Positions 42,338 to 51,760 of a stretch of DNA of 64,000 bases are shown here, one piece after another; position 1 is the first letter of the stretch, and each line of letters begins with the position of its first letter. Origin of the DNA: JAAXHH01 sp965248395 (GTDB lineage: Bacteria; JAAXHH01); assembly GCA_965248395.1 (NCBI GenBank), contig OZ252103.1, positions 1,364,001-1,428,000 on the forward strand, read 5' to 3'. The translations under genes and the position numbers were made by a program. Below the pieces are notes generated by a model, which worked only from the letters and a program-made list of their open reading frames with translations, did no database searches and had not been told where the DNA came from.

Positions 42338-42967
42338 ATGTTTAATCAACGCTTTTCCATACTCGCAGCTTTACTGTGCTTCGCCGCCGCGCTCGCTGTC
42401 GCCTGCGCCGACGACGAGACCAGCCCAACGGGTCCCACCGATCCGACCGGTCCGACCGGTCCGACCGGTCCCGCGGGACCGGGTGAGGAAGAACTCATCA
42501 CGACCATCGCGATCACCCTGACACCGGTCGGTGGCGGAACACCGGTCAGCGCCCGGTTCCAGGACCTGGACGGCGAGGGCGGCAACCCGCCAGACGTCGA
42601 CGATCTCACGGTGTCCAAGAATACGACCTACGACGGAAGGGTGCAGGTCCTCGACGAGTCGGTATCGCCGGCGGCGGACATCACAAAAGAAGTAAAGGAA
42701 GAGGCGGAGAACCACCAGTTTTTCTACGAACCCAGTGGCGGCATCGCAGACGCCATCGTGACCTACACGGATCTTGAATCCGATTACGGTGATAATATCG
42801 GCGTAGACCATCCCGTCGGGGTGACTTTCCGCATCGCGATACTACAACCCGCACCTGCCGGCAAGCTCAGGGTAACCCTCAGTCATTTCGACGAGAGGCC
42901 GAAAGACGGTCGGACACCGAGCAACGAAACGGATATAGACGTGACGTTCGACGTGATCGTGGAATAA
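42338..42967 (+). CDS. Collagen-like lipoprotein of the TonB-associated 'type 1 periplasmic-binding fold' family
   Basis: A 209-residue lipoprotein: signal peptide ending in AVACADDE (lipobox cysteine about 23), a collagen-like GPT/GPA run at ~31-48, then a beta-rich domain. The pattern of TIAITLTPVGGG, a DLDGEGG loop, TTYDG, EVKEEAENHQFFY and a final ETDIDVTFDV matches small lipoproteins that in Bacteroidota sit next to TonB-dependent receptors. Their function is undetermined; the usual database name is a structural guess. AAGGAG lies 8 nt before ATG. The receptor gene follows at 87 bp. Confidence 0.85.
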   Translation: MFNQRFSILAALLCFAAALAVACADDETSPTGPTDPTGPTGPTGPAGPGEEELITTIAITLTPVGGGTPVSARFQDLDGEGGNPPDVDDLTVSKNTTYDGRVQVLDESVSPAADITKEVKEEAENHQFFYEPSGGIADAIVTYTDLESDYGDNIGVDHPVGVTFRIAILQPAPAGKLRVTLSHFDERPKDGRTPSNETDIDVTFDVIVE

Positions 42968-43054
42968 GCGCCGGTCCGAGTTACATCGATTGATCCGCGC
43001 CACCGAGGTTTCAGGAAGTTTCGAGGCCGGGTGTTCCGTCAAGGAGAGATAAAC

Positions 43055-45400
43055 ATGAACAAAGCCCTGACCGGAGCTTTACCGGTCCTGGCGCTTCTGC
43101 TGATCTTCGCGGGACCGGCTCATGGAGCAACGCTAACCGGTACGGCACTGGACGACAAGGGCGAACCGCTGCCGGCAGTGACCGTAGTCCTTCCCGACCT
43201 GGAGTTGGGCGCGTTCACCAACGAGGAAGGCCGGTTTCGCCTGGATAACGTGCCGCCGGGCAGACACAGGATCGAATTCAGTTTCGTGGGTTACAAAACG
43301 ATAAAGACCGAGGTCATCGTTTCCGAACACCGGCCGACCGCGCTCGAGGTAAGAATGGAACCGGAGACCCTCGTCGGTGAAGAAGTTGTGGTGACCGGCG
43401 ACCGGGACCTGGCCGGCGAGCTCACCGGGTCGAGCCAGTCCGTCCTGGTCCTGCCTCCGTCCGCCCTGGAGGAGAGACGGGGCCAGACGCTGGGCGAGAC
43501 GCTGGAATCCCTGCCCGGCGTGTCCGCGCTGACCACGGGACCGGCCGTTTCGAAACCCGTGCTGCGCGGGGTCCACAGTTCCCGCGTGCTGATACTCAAC
43601 GCCGGTGTTACACAGGAGGGCCAGCAGTGGGGCGGCGACCACGCCCCGGAGATCGACCCCTTCTCACCGGCCCGCATCGAGGTGCTCAAGGGCGCCGCGA
43701 GCGTACAGTACGGCGCGGGCGCCATCGGCGGCGTCATTCGTATCGAACCGCCCGAACTGCCCGTGAACCCCGGTATCGGCGGCAGAATAAACACGAATGT
43801 GTTTTCCAATAACCGGCAGGGCGCCGGTTCCGTCCTCGTACAGGGCGCGCTGCGCCGGCTCTGGGGACTCAAATGGCGCGCGCAGGGTAGTCTCAGGCGC
43901 GCGGGAGACGCCCGGGCGCCTGCCCACGTCATCGGTAACTCCGGTTTCGACGAGCGGGACTATTCCGTCGCCCTTGGGCTGACCACGGACCGGGTGGACA
44001 CCGAGGCTTACTTCAGCCACTTCGGGACGTGGATCGGAATCTATAAGGGCTCCCATATCGGCAACACCACCGACCTGGAACGAACGATCGCGCGGGGCGA
44101 CCCTGTCATTGCGGGAACCTTCAGCTACGACATCGACAATCCGCGGCAACGGGTGGATCACGACCTGCTCTCCCTCCGTTCCCTGGTGCGGTTCGAGGGC
44201 AAGGGAAACCTCGAATTGCGATACGGACAGCAGTACAACCGGCGGGAGGAATGGGACGCCCACGCCCGGGGAGGCGGCATGCCCACGAGACCCGGTTTCG
44301 CCCAGGGACTGCAGACCCACAGCGGCGACGTGATCTACCAGCACCGCAACATCGGGGGATTGTTCGGCAAGGCAGGCATCAGTGGAAACCGCCAGCACAA
44401 CAAACGTTTCAGTACGGGGTTCCTGATTCCGGATTTCCGCGTATACAGTTTCGGCGTTTTCGCCCTGGAATCCTGGACGAAGGACCGGATTACGCTGGAA
44501 ACGGGTCTGCGTTACGATTACCGCTGGATGAAGATCTATCCAAACGAAAGCAACCGGGCCTCCGAGCGGGTCGTGGGCAGAACCCATACCTACAGCAACA
44601 TGACGGGCGTGCTGGGCCTGATCTACCAGTTGTCGCCGAACCTCGCCGTCGCCGCGAACGCGGGCCGGGCCTGGCGGCCGCCGGGGGTGAACGAGCTTTA
44701 CAGCCACGGCGTGCACCACGGCACGGCGCAGTTCGAGGTGGGAGATACGGAACTGGAGACCGAATCGAGCATAACCACGGATCTTACCCTGCGCTACCAG
44801 GGCGAGCGCGGCCGCGGTGAAATCGGGTTCTTTCGGTCGCGCTACAGCAACTACATCACGCTGTTGCCGTCAAACGATCTCGTCTTGACAATACGGGGGG
44901 CTTTCCCTAGATTCAATCACATCCAGACCAACGCCGTCATTCAAGGCCTGGACGGATACCTCGAATACGACCTGGCCCGGTATCTGGACGGGTATTTTTC
45001 CTTGTCGCTCGTCAAGGGCCGGAACACGACGGAAGAACGGCCCCTGTACCAGATGCCGTCTACCCGGCTGATCGCCGGCCTGGATTTCCACCTTCCCACC
45101 GCCGGACGCCTGCTTGAAGCGGGTGTCGGCTTCGAAGGCCGTTTCGTCATGAGACAGAATAGTTTGCCCAGGGACATCGACTACGTGGATCCTCCGGCCG
45201 GTTACAGTCTCTTCGACGTACATATGCACGGCGAGTTCGCCGTGGCCGATCAACCGGTCCGAATGCAGTTCGGGGTGCACAACCTGTTCAATACACGGTA
45301 CCGGGACTACCTGAGCCGGTTCCGGTACTTCATAGATAACCCTGGCCGCAATGTCACGTTCAGCCTGTCCGTTCCCTTCGGGCAGCCCATGGAGGATTAA
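43055..45400 (+). CDS. TonB-dependent receptor with carboxypeptidase-like N-domain (ZnuD-like)
   Basis: A 781-residue outer-membrane receptor. Signal peptide (cleaved after AHG, about residue 25), a carboxypeptidase-regulatory-like beta sandwich (~27-105: LTGTALDDKGEPLP, FSFVGYKT), TonB entry EEVVVTGDRD, plug with LPGVS, PVLRGVHSSRVLIL and VEVLKGAASVQYG, then the barrel. The plug segment QEGQQWGGDHAPEIDP is shared with zinc/metal receptors of the ZnuD type. ATG 43055 has AAGGAG 8 nt upstream, so the frame's earlier GTG is not used. It is flanked by the lipoprotein and DUF5916 genes in one unit. Confidence 0.9.
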   Translation: MNKALTGALPVLALLLIFAGPAHGATLTGTALDDKGEPLPAVTVVLPDLELGAFTNEEGRFRLDNVPPGRHRIEFSFVGYKTIKTEVIVSEHRPTALEVRMEPETLVGEEVVVTGDRDLAGELTGSSQSVLVLPPSALEERRGQTLGETLESLPGVSALTTGPAVSKPVLRGVHSSRVLILNAGVTQEGQQWGGDHAPEIDPFSPARIEVLKGAASVQYGAGAIGGVIRIEPPELPVNPGIGGRINTNVFSNNRQGAGSVLVQGALRRLWGLKWRAQGSLRRAGDARAPAHVIGNSGFDERDYSVALGLTTDRVDTEAYFSHFGTWIGIYKGSHIGNTTDLERTIARGDPVIAGTFSYDIDNPRQRVDHDLLSLRSLVRFEGKGNLELRYGQQYNRREEWDAHARGGGMPTRPGFAQGLQTHSGDVIYQHRNIGGLFGKAGISGNRQHNKRFSTGFLIPDFRVYSFGVFALESWTKDRITLETGLRYDYRWMKIYPNESNRASERVVGRTHTYSNMTGVLGLIYQLSPNLAVAANAGRAWRPPGVNELYSHGVHHGTAQFEVGDTELETESSITTDLTLRYQGERGRGEIGFFRSRYSNYITLLPSNDLVLTIRGAFPRFNHIQTNAVIQGLDGYLEYDLARYLDGYFSLSLVKGRNTTEERPLYQMPSTRLIAGLDFHLPTAGRLLEAGVGFEGRFVMRQNSLPRDIDYVDPPAGYSLFDVHMHGEFAVADQPVRMQFGVHNLFNTRYRDYLSRFRYFIDNPGRNVTFSLSVPFGQPMED

Positions 45401-45404
45401 CCCT

Positions 45405-47654
45405 ATGCACTGGTGTTGCGGTCTGCTGCGCTTAGTAACCGCTATCTGTTTCGCCGCGTTGCTCGCAGGCGGCCCCGCGTCCGCGCAGGAGCGGGAGATG
45501 GTCCCCCTGCGCATCCTGGAGTCGCTGCACATGGACGGGGTACTGGACGAGGATACCTGGCAGAACGCCCTGGCGGCCAGCGGTTTCACGCAGCAGCGTC
45601 CCGACGAAGGCCGGCCCGCGTCCGAGCGGACGGAGGTGCGGGTCCTGTACGACGAAGAGACCCTGTATATCGGCTTATGGGCCTACGACTCCGATCCTTC
45701 CCAGATCATCGCCACGCAGATGCAGCGCGACGGTGATCTTGCCGACGACGATTACTTCCAGATCATCCTGGATACGTTCCTGGATCGTCAGAACGGCATT
45801 CTCTTTGCCACCAACCCCGACGGCGCCCGGTACGACGCGCAGGTGCGCAACGAGGGTCGTTCGGAGGGCCGCTTCAATACCAACGTCCTGACGGACTGGA
45901 ACGGCGTGTGGGACGTCTACACCTCGCGGAACGAAGAGGGTTGGTACGCCGAGATGGCCATACCCTGGAGTACCCTGCGCTACGAGGCCGGAGAAGACGT
46001 GTCTTTCGGCATTAACCTGGAACGTCAGGTCCGTCGACGAAACGAACAGTCCTTCTGGGCGCCGGTCATCCGGCCATTCAGTATTTCCCAGGTGTCGGTC
46101 GCGGGGACGCTGAAGGGGTTCAACCTGATGGAACACGCCAAGCGATACCTGCAGGTCACCCCCTATTCACTGGGCGGCGCCACGTGGACCTACGATCCGG
46201 GAACGACAAAGCGGGACGACGACTTCGACGGCGGAGTGGACGTCAAATACGGACTGTCCAACAACCTGTCCATGGACCTGACCTACAACACGGACTTCTC
46301 GCAGGTGGAGGTGGACGACGCGCAGGTCAACCTCACCCAGTTCAACCTGTTCTACCCGGAAAAACGCGCCTTCTTCCTGGAGAACGCGGGACTGTTCCGC
46401 TTCGGCGTAGCCCGGGCGACGGAGCTGTTCTACAGCCGTAACATCGGTCTGGCGCGCGATTTCAACGGTACGCTGAGACAGGTGCCGATTACCGGCGGCG
46501 GCCGGCTGACGGGCAAGGCCGGACGCACGAACTTGGGCTTGCTGCTCATGCGGACGGGCGACGAGCGCTTCGGTGACTTCAAGATCAACGACAATATCTA
46601 TGCCGTGGCGCGGGTCAGCCGGGACGTGGGAGAGAAATCGAACGTCGGCCTCATCTTTACCAACCAGCGGACGGGAGGCGGCGATTACAACCGTGCGGGC
46701 GGCGCAGACTTCAACCTGGCGATCGGTCCGAAGCTGGCGGTCACCGGTTTCCTGGCCGGGACCACTTACGGGGAAGACGAGAACAGCGAATCGGGTTTCG
46801 CGGGCCGGCTGTGGTCGCGGTGGAACGGCCCGCTGTGGCAGCTCGAGGGACTGTACATGGGCGTGTCCGAGTATTTCAATCCCGGCATGGGGTTCTTCAG
46901 CCGCAGGAGCCTGGCCCGGAATTTCGGCGGGTTTCACGAGGTTTCCGGCCGCGTATTCTATACGCCCGAACCCGAGAACAGCATCGTCCGGCGGTACTTT
47001 CCCCACGTCGTGGTGGGGGCAACCTTCGGAGACGACGGCACGCAACTGACCCGAAGGGAACACTACCATTTCGAACTGTTCTTCACGGGGGGTGAACAGG
47101 CGGGGATCACCCTGGACCGCGCCTTCCGGCGAATCAGCGAGGACACGCGGCCCATCCTGGGCGTCAAGCTTCCCGCGGGCAACTACACGGACGCGTCTTC
47201 GCGCATGCATTTCACGACGAACCTGAGCAAACCTCTGTCCGCCGACATCGAACTCAACGTGGGCCAGTACATAAACGGCGACCGTCGCTCGCTGAGTCTC
47301 GGGGGCGGATTACGCACCGGTTCGAAGTTCACGATCGGTCCCCGGTACGAGTTGAACGACGTGACGCTCACCGACGCCGGCCAAATGAAGCGGGAGGTCA
47401 CCGCCCACATCTTTGGGGTCAGGACGAGCTATTCCTTCTCGCCGGACCTGTCGCTCCGCGCGCTGGTGCAGTGGGACACCCAGCAGGACCGGTTCGTTTC
47501 GAACTTCCGGTTCAACTATATCATCAACCCCGGGAGCAATCTCTTCGTCGTGTACAACGAACGGCGGGACAACGGGGAGATGACGGACACCCTGCTCGGC
47601 GATCCGCTGGACCGTACCCTGGTGGTCAAGCTGGCCTACCTGTTCAACCTGTAG
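45405..47654 (+). CDS. Secreted DUF5916 protein with CBM9-like N-domain
   Basis: A 749-residue exported protein. A signal peptide (to about ASAQ, residue 27) leads into a CBM9-type carbohydrate-binding-like domain (~35-220: MDGVLDEDTWQNA, LYIGLWAYD, DDYFQIILDTF). The rest is the DUF5916 region, made of alternating beta strands like an outer-membrane barrel, with the family block NLFYPEKRAFFLENAGLF. The end (YLFNL) fits barrel insertion. GGAGG is 9 nt before ATG 45405, only 4 bp after the receptor stop. Role unknown; the context suggests cooperation with the TonB receptor. Confidence 0.88.
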   Translation: MHWCCGLLRLVTAICFAALLAGGPASAQEREMVPLRILESLHMDGVLDEDTWQNALAASGFTQQRPDEGRPASERTEVRVLYDEETLYIGLWAYDSDPSQIIATQMQRDGDLADDDYFQIILDTFLDRQNGILFATNPDGARYDAQVRNEGRSEGRFNTNVLTDWNGVWDVYTSRNEEGWYAEMAIPWSTLRYEAGEDVSFGINLERQVRRRNEQSFWAPVIRPFSISQVSVAGTLKGFNLMEHAKRYLQVTPYSLGGATWTYDPGTTKRDDDFDGGVDVKYGLSNNLSMDLTYNTDFSQVEVDDAQVNLTQFNLFYPEKRAFFLENAGLFRFGVARATELFYSRNIGLARDFNGTLRQVPITGGGRLTGKAGRTNLGLLLMRTGDERFGDFKINDNIYAVARVSRDVGEKSNVGLIFTNQRTGGGDYNRAGGADFNLAIGPKLAVTGFLAGTTYGEDENSESGFAGRLWSRWNGPLWQLEGLYMGVSEYFNPGMGFFSRRSLARNFGGFHEVSGRVFYTPEPENSIVRRYFPHVVVGATFGDDGTQLTRREHYHFELFFTGGEQAGITLDRAFRRISEDTRPILGVKLPAGNYTDASSRMHFTTNLSKPLSADIELNVGQYINGDRRSLSLGGGLRTGSKFTIGPRYELNDVTLTDAGQMKREVTAHIFGVRTSYSFSPDLSLRALVQWDTQQDRFVSNFRFNYIINPGSNLFVVYNERRDNGEMTDTLLGDPLDRTLVVKLAYLFNL

Positions 47655-47661
47655 GAGAACC

Positions 47662-48021
47662 ATGAACGTACTCGGCGGACCGCTCACGGGCTGTTCGACG
47701 GATCCCCTAACCGGGTTCTACCGCGACGGCGCGTGCAATACCGGATCCGGCGACGCCGGCGTCCACGCCGTATGCGCGGTGATGACAGAGGAGTTCCTGG
47801 TCTTTTCCAAGGCGTCGGGAAACGATCTCAGTACGCCCGTACCGGCTTTCGGATTCCAGGGACTTAAACCCGGCGACCGCTGGTGCGTATGCGTGAACCG
47901 CTGGAAAGAGGCCTACGACGCCGGCGCGGCGCCACCGGCCGTGCTGAGCGCCACCCACCTCATGGCCCTGGAATTCGTGGCGCTGGAGGAACTGAAGGCC
48001 TGCGCCCTGGAAGAGGCGTAG
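47662..48021 (+). CDS. DUF2237 family protein
   Basis: A 119-residue soluble protein with the whole family pattern: NVLGGPL at the start, CSTDPLTGFYRDG, HAVCAVMTEEFL, GNDLSTP, FGFQGLKPGDRWCVC and RWKEAYDAGAAPP. Function unknown. The conserved cysteines suggest metal or redox chemistry. AGGAG is 4 nt before the ATG and the gene starts 7 bp after the DUF5916 stop, so it is the last gene of that unit. Confidence 0.92.
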   Translation: MNVLGGPLTGCSTDPLTGFYRDGACNTGSGDAGVHAVCAVMTEEFLVFSKASGNDLSTPVPAFGFQGLKPGDRWCVCVNRWKEAYDAGAAPPAVLSATHLMALEFVALEELKACALEEA

Positions 48022-48107
48022 GATCACCGGTCCGGACATTGCCCCGGCGTCTCGACGGGGTTCGCGGTATGCGCGCGGTTATATGCAGATGAATAAGTAT
48101 TATTTTC

Positions 48108-48136
48108 TTGATTTTCGTGTGCGCGCCTGTTAAATT
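48108..48136 (+). promoter_or_regulatory. Predicted promoter of rpmG-rpmB
   Basis: TTGATT (48108-48113), 17-bp spacer, TAAATT (48131-48136), in an AT-rich stretch about 60 nt before rpmG. Each hexamer matches 4 of 6. Confidence 0.4.
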
Positions 48137-48194
48137 CGATCGCTTGATCGGTGAAACCTGCATTTCTGAAGATTTGTTCATCGAGGAGTACAGC

Positions 48195-48356
48195 ATGGCC
48201 AAGGGCAAAAACCGTGAACTGGTGAAACTGAAGAGCACGGAAAGCGCGCATTGCTACTACACGAAGAAAAACCGGCGTAATACGACCGCCCGCATTGAGA
48301 TCAAGAAGTACGATCCCTCGCTGCGGCGGCACGTCATGTACCGGGAGACGCGGTAG
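48195..48356 (+). CDS. rpmG: 50S ribosomal protein L33
   Basis: A 53-residue ribosomal protein from ATG 48195 (GAGGAG 6 nt upstream). Standard features are AKGKNRELVKLKSTES, YYTKKNRRN and a basic C-terminus. It has a single cysteine, so it is the zinc-free form. The longer upstream frame is not part of the protein. It is followed by rpmB at 23 bp, the usual L33-L28 pairing. Confidence 0.96.
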   Translation: MAKGKNRELVKLKSTESAHCYYTKKNRRNTTARIEIKKYDPSLRRHVMYRETR

Positions 48357-48379
48357 CGGCGTTCCTGGAGGTTTATCCC

Positions 48380-48619
48380 ATGTCGAGAAAATGCAAGTTG
48401 ACCGGAAAGAAACCCCTGGTCGGCAACAACGTATCCCACGCCCATAACAAGACCAAGCGGCGCCAGTATCCCAATCTTCAGTTGAAGCGTATCTACGTGC
48501 CCGAATTGGGCCGCACGGTGCGCATCAAGATGTCCGTCAACGCCCTGCGGACGGTCACGAAGATCGGGCTGATGCCTTTCCTGAAGAAACAGGGACTGCG
48601 GCTGCAGGACGTGCTGTAG
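48380..48619 (+). CDS. rpmB: 50S ribosomal protein L28
   Basis: A 79-residue ribosomal protein. MSRKCKLTGKKPLVGNNVSH and NKTKRRQYPNLQ are diagnostic. GGAGG precedes the ATG by 8 nt. It is cotranscribed with rpmG and followed by a moaB-like gene 11 bp on. Confidence 0.97.
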   Translation: MSRKCKLTGKKPLVGNNVSHAHNKTKRRQYPNLQLKRIYVPELGRTVRIKMSVNALRTVTKIGLMPFLKKQGLRLQDVL

Positions 48620-48630
48620 AATCCGGTCTC

Positions 48631-49146
48631 ATGTCATCGAAGAGCGCTTCATTCCACAAATCCCGCGCCGCCGAGCGCGGGTCCGTGGGAGTCGCCGTCG
48701 TAACGGTCAGCGATTCCCGGACGCCGGAAACGGACGTCAATGGAGATTATCTCCGGGCGCGCATCGAAGAAGCGGGCCACCGGGTCGCCGCCTACCGGCT
48801 GATCCGGGACGAACCGGACCAGGTCGAGACCGCGCTTGAAAGTTGCACCGGCGAAAACATCCAGGTCGTGATATTCAACGGGGGCACCGGGATCTCCCGG
48901 CGGGACCGGACCTTCGACGTGCTGAACCGCAGGCTGGAGAAGCCCCTGCCCGGCTTCGGCGAAATCTTCCGCATGCTCAGTTACGAGCAGGTAGGCGCGG
49001 CGGCCATGATGTCCCGCGCCACGGCCGGCGTGTACCGCAACACGGTGGTCATTTCCACGCCCGGCTCCCCGGCAGCGGTGAAACTCGCGTGGGAAAAACT
49101 GATCGCGACCGAGATTTCCCACATGGGCTGGGAATTGACCCGATAA
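48631..49146 (+). CDS. moaB: Molybdenum cofactor biosynthesis protein B
   Basis: A 171-residue MoaB/Mog-fold protein that binds molybdopterin (adenylyltransferase in Mog/MogA; role of MoaB itself less certain). Features: VAVVTVSDSRTPETD, the nucleotide/pterin-binding FNGGTGISRRDRT, a GFGEIFRMLSYEQVG motif and TPGSPAAVKLAWE near the end. The Shine-Dalgarno is weak; translation may be coupled to rpmB 11 bp upstream. No other moa/moe gene is in the window. Confidence 0.9.
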   Translation: MSSKSASFHKSRAAERGSVGVAVVTVSDSRTPETDVNGDYLRARIEEAGHRVAAYRLIRDEPDQVETALESCTGENIQVVIFNGGTGISRRDRTFDVLNRRLEKPLPGFGEIFRMLSYEQVGAAAMMSRATAGVYRNTVVISTPGSPAAVKLAWEKLIATEISHMGWELTR

Positions 49147-49170
49147 TCATCCCCATCCACGGAGGTCTTC

Positions 49171-50619
49171 ATGCTGTCCCCGTACCGAGGTTCCGCATTC
49201 GGGGTCGCGTATCGCGTGATCCTTTGCTTTTCCCTCTGCCTTTCGCTGGCGGTTTCGCTGGCGATATCCTTCGAAGTCCGCGCCCAGACCGACGACGAGA
49301 AAACCGTCGCCGCCATCTACGATGAACGGCTGACTTCAGGCGAGATGTACCACCTGCTGGGCGACCTGTGCAAGAACATCGGGCCGCGTCTGAGCGGTTC
49401 GGAAGGCGCTGAACGGGCCGTGGCATGGGCACGCGAGGTGATGGAAGGCTACGGTTTCGACCGGGTGTACCTGCAGGAGGTGATGGTGCCCCACTGGGAA
49501 CGGGGCGACGCCGAACAGGTGCGGATCGTAGATGTCGAGGAAGGGATGATCGAACTGCGGGCCCTGGCCCTTGGGGGATCGGTACCTACCGCGCCGACGG
49601 GGATCACCGCGGAAGTGGTGGTGGTCCATTCCCTGGATGAGGTGGAAGATCTCGGCCGCGATGCCATTGAAGGCAAGATCGTATTCTACAACCGGCCCTT
49701 CGACCAGACGGTGATCGGAACGGGAGCCGGCTATGGCGGCGCGGTGGGCCAGCGTTCCGCCGGACCCTCCCAGGCCGCGAAACACGGCGCAGTGGGCGTG
49801 GTGATCCGGTCGGTCACCTCGGGCTTCGACGACGAACCCCACACCGGCGGACTGCGCTATCTCGACGGTACGGACCGCATCCCCGCGGCGGCGCTGGGAT
49901 TCCAGTCCGCCGACCGGCTGATCCAGGTCCTCGAGGCACAGCCCGACGCCAGGCTCTACATGCACCTGTCCACAGCATGGCATCCCGACGCCCTTTCCCA
50001 CAACGTGATCGGCGAGATCAGGGGCAGCGAACGGCCGGACGAGATCATCCTGGTCGGCGGCCACCTCGATTCCTGGGACGTGGCTGAAGGCGCCCACGAC
50101 GACGGCGCGGGCAGCGTCCACGCCATCGGCGTGCTGCGCACCTTCATGAAACTCGGTATTCGGCCCCGGCACACCATCCGGGCCGTCCTGTTCATGAACG
50201 AGGAAAACGGCCTGCGCGGCGGCATGAAGTATGCCGAGGCCGCGAAGGAATCAGGGGAGAAACACCTGATCGCCCTCGAAAGCGATGCGGGCGGATTCAG
50301 TCCGAGGGGATTCGGCGTCACCGCTGACGACGAGGTCATCGAACGGTTTCGGTCGTGGCTGCCCCAGTTCCCCCGGAACACGATCTCCTACATCAACAAG
50401 GGCGGCGGCGGCGCCGACATCGGTCCGCTACGCCGGGAGACGGGCACCCCGACCATCGGGTTCATCCCCGATTCGCAGCGGATGTTCGATCTGCACCACG
50501 CGCCGACCGACGTCTACGAAACGGTGAACCGCCGGGAACTGGAACTGGGCGGCGCCTCCATCGCCTCGTTGATCTACCTGATCGACAAGTACGGCCTGCG
50601 GGACGAAAAGGCGCAGTAG
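49171..50619 (+). CDS. Secreted M28 family peptidase with PA domain
   Basis: A 482-residue zinc aminopeptidase/carboxypeptidase similar to plasma glutamate carboxypeptidase. A signal peptide (hydrophobic ~15-35, ending VRAQ) is followed by a PA (protease-associated) insert at ~120-260. Co-catalytic zinc ligands read GGHLDSWD, DDGAGS, NEENG (catalytic Glu plus ligand), ESDAGG and LHHAPTD. GGAGG is 5 nt before ATG 49171. It starts the group peptidase-DUF6702-HupE, a set often kept together in Bacteroidota. Confidence 0.93.
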   Translation: MLSPYRGSAFGVAYRVILCFSLCLSLAVSLAISFEVRAQTDDEKTVAAIYDERLTSGEMYHLLGDLCKNIGPRLSGSEGAERAVAWAREVMEGYGFDRVYLQEVMVPHWERGDAEQVRIVDVEEGMIELRALALGGSVPTAPTGITAEVVVVHSLDEVEDLGRDAIEGKIVFYNRPFDQTVIGTGAGYGGAVGQRSAGPSQAAKHGAVGVVIRSVTSGFDDEPHTGGLRYLDGTDRIPAAALGFQSADRLIQVLEAQPDARLYMHLSTAWHPDALSHNVIGEIRGSERPDEIILVGGHLDSWDVAEGAHDDGAGSVHAIGVLRTFMKLGIRPRHTIRAVLFMNEENGLRGGMKYAEAAKESGEKHLIALESDAGGFSPRGFGVTADDEVIERFRSWLPQFPRNTISYINKGGGGADIGPLRRETGTPTIGFIPDSQRMFDLHHAPTDVYETVNRRELELGGASIASLIYLIDKYGLRDEKAQ

Positions 50620-50629
50620 GAAGGGGGCG

Positions 50630-51142
50630 ATGACAACGTTCAGAATCCTCCTCTGCCTGCTGGTCATCCCCGTATTAGAACCAGCCCCGGCACAGGCCCA
50701 CGTGTTCTACGTGAGCGTCACGCGGGTCAAGTGGGACGCGGACGAAACGCGTCTCGACGTGTCCGTGCGGATCTTTACGGACGACCTGGAGGAGGCCGTC
50801 GTGAAGGCGGGCGGCCCCCGGTTGCGGCTGTGGACCGACAGCGCTCGGGAAGACCGCGACCGACACGTGGCGGACTACCTGGCGACCCGGCTGGCCTTCC
50901 GGGTCAACGGAGAGGAGCGTGAACTGGCTTACGTCGGCATGGAGGACGCCCTTGACGCCACGGCCTGTTTGATGCAGATTACGAATGTGGACCGCGTGGA
51001 AACGATCGAGGTCGAGAACCGGATCCTGATCGATCTATACGACACGCAGGCCAACGTGATTCGGTTCGAAGTCGGCGGCGAGAAGAAGTACGTCAACCTG
51101 AGCAAGGGAACCGTCAAGGGGATGGTTCGTTTCGGTTCCTGA
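50630..51142 (+). CDS. DUF6702 family periplasmic protein
   Basis: A 170-residue exported protein: signal peptide ending AQA near residue 23, then HVFYVSVTRVKWD, a diagnostic opening, and VSVRIFTDDLEEAV. The DUF6702 family is usually encoded beside HupE/UreJ-type membrane proteins and peptidases, exactly as here. Function unknown; a metal-related envelope role is often presumed. It begins 10 bp after the peptidase stop. Confidence 0.88.
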   Translation: MTTFRILLCLLVIPVLEPAPAQAHVFYVSVTRVKWDADETRLDVSVRIFTDDLEEAVVKAGGPRLRLWTDSAREDRDRHVADYLATRLAFRVNGEERELAYVGMEDALDATACLMQITNVDRVETIEVENRILIDLYDTQANVIRFEVGGEKKYVNLSKGTVKGMVRFGS

Positions 51143-51168
51143 CGCCCGGGCCGGCCCGTGGCGGGAAC

Positions 51169-51741
51169 ATGTCCGAATTCCAGACCTATCTGCAGATCGG
51201 TTTCGATCATATTTCGGACCTGAAGGCCTACGACCACATCGTTTTCATCGTCGCCCTCTGCGCCGCCTACCCGTTGAACAGGTGGCGTGCGGTGCTTTTG
51301 CTCGTAACGGCCTTCACGGTCGGCCATTCGATTACCCTGGCGCTGGCCACGCTCCGCATCGTGCTGGTCCCTTCGGACCTGGTCGAGACGCTCATCCCCG
51401 TGACGATCCTGGCGACCTGCCTCATGAACGTGTTCAGGCCGTTCGAGGGGAAAATCGGCAGGAAGACGAACTACGAGCTGGCCCTGTTCTTCGGCCTGAT
51501 CCACGGCCTGGGTTTCTCGAACTACCTGATGGCGCTGCTCGGCATGGAAGAATCGATCATCATGCCGCTCCTTTCCTTCAACATCGGACTTGAACTGGGG
51601 CAGTTGATGATCGTGGCGCTGTACACGGGCGTGGCCCTCGTGTTTCTTGGTATACTGGGAACGCCGCACCGCCCGTGGAACCTGTTCTTATCGGGCGCCG
51701 CCGCCGGAGTATCGGCCATGCTGTTGATGGGGGTGGACTAA
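51169..51741 (+). CDS. HupE/UreJ family membrane protein
   Basis: A 190-residue inner-membrane protein with about six helices. It has the family motifs GFDHI and YDHIVFI near the N-terminus, FTVGHSITL, and FGLIHGLGFS with conserved histidines likely to bind a metal. HupE/UreJ proteins are linked to nickel/cobalt transport for hydrogenase and urease, but neither enzyme is nearby, so the metal is unknown. It follows DUF6702 by 26 bp. Confidence 0.9.
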   Translation: MSEFQTYLQIGFDHISDLKAYDHIVFIVALCAAYPLNRWRAVLLLVTAFTVGHSITLALATLRIVLVPSDLVETLIPVTILATCLMNVFRPFEGKIGRKTNYELALFFGLIHGLGFSNYLMALLGMEESIIMPLLSFNIGLELGQLMIVALYTGVALVFLGILGTPHRPWNLFLSGAAAGVSAMLLMGVD

Positions 51742-51760
51742 GCTAGGAGGACGCGCAATC

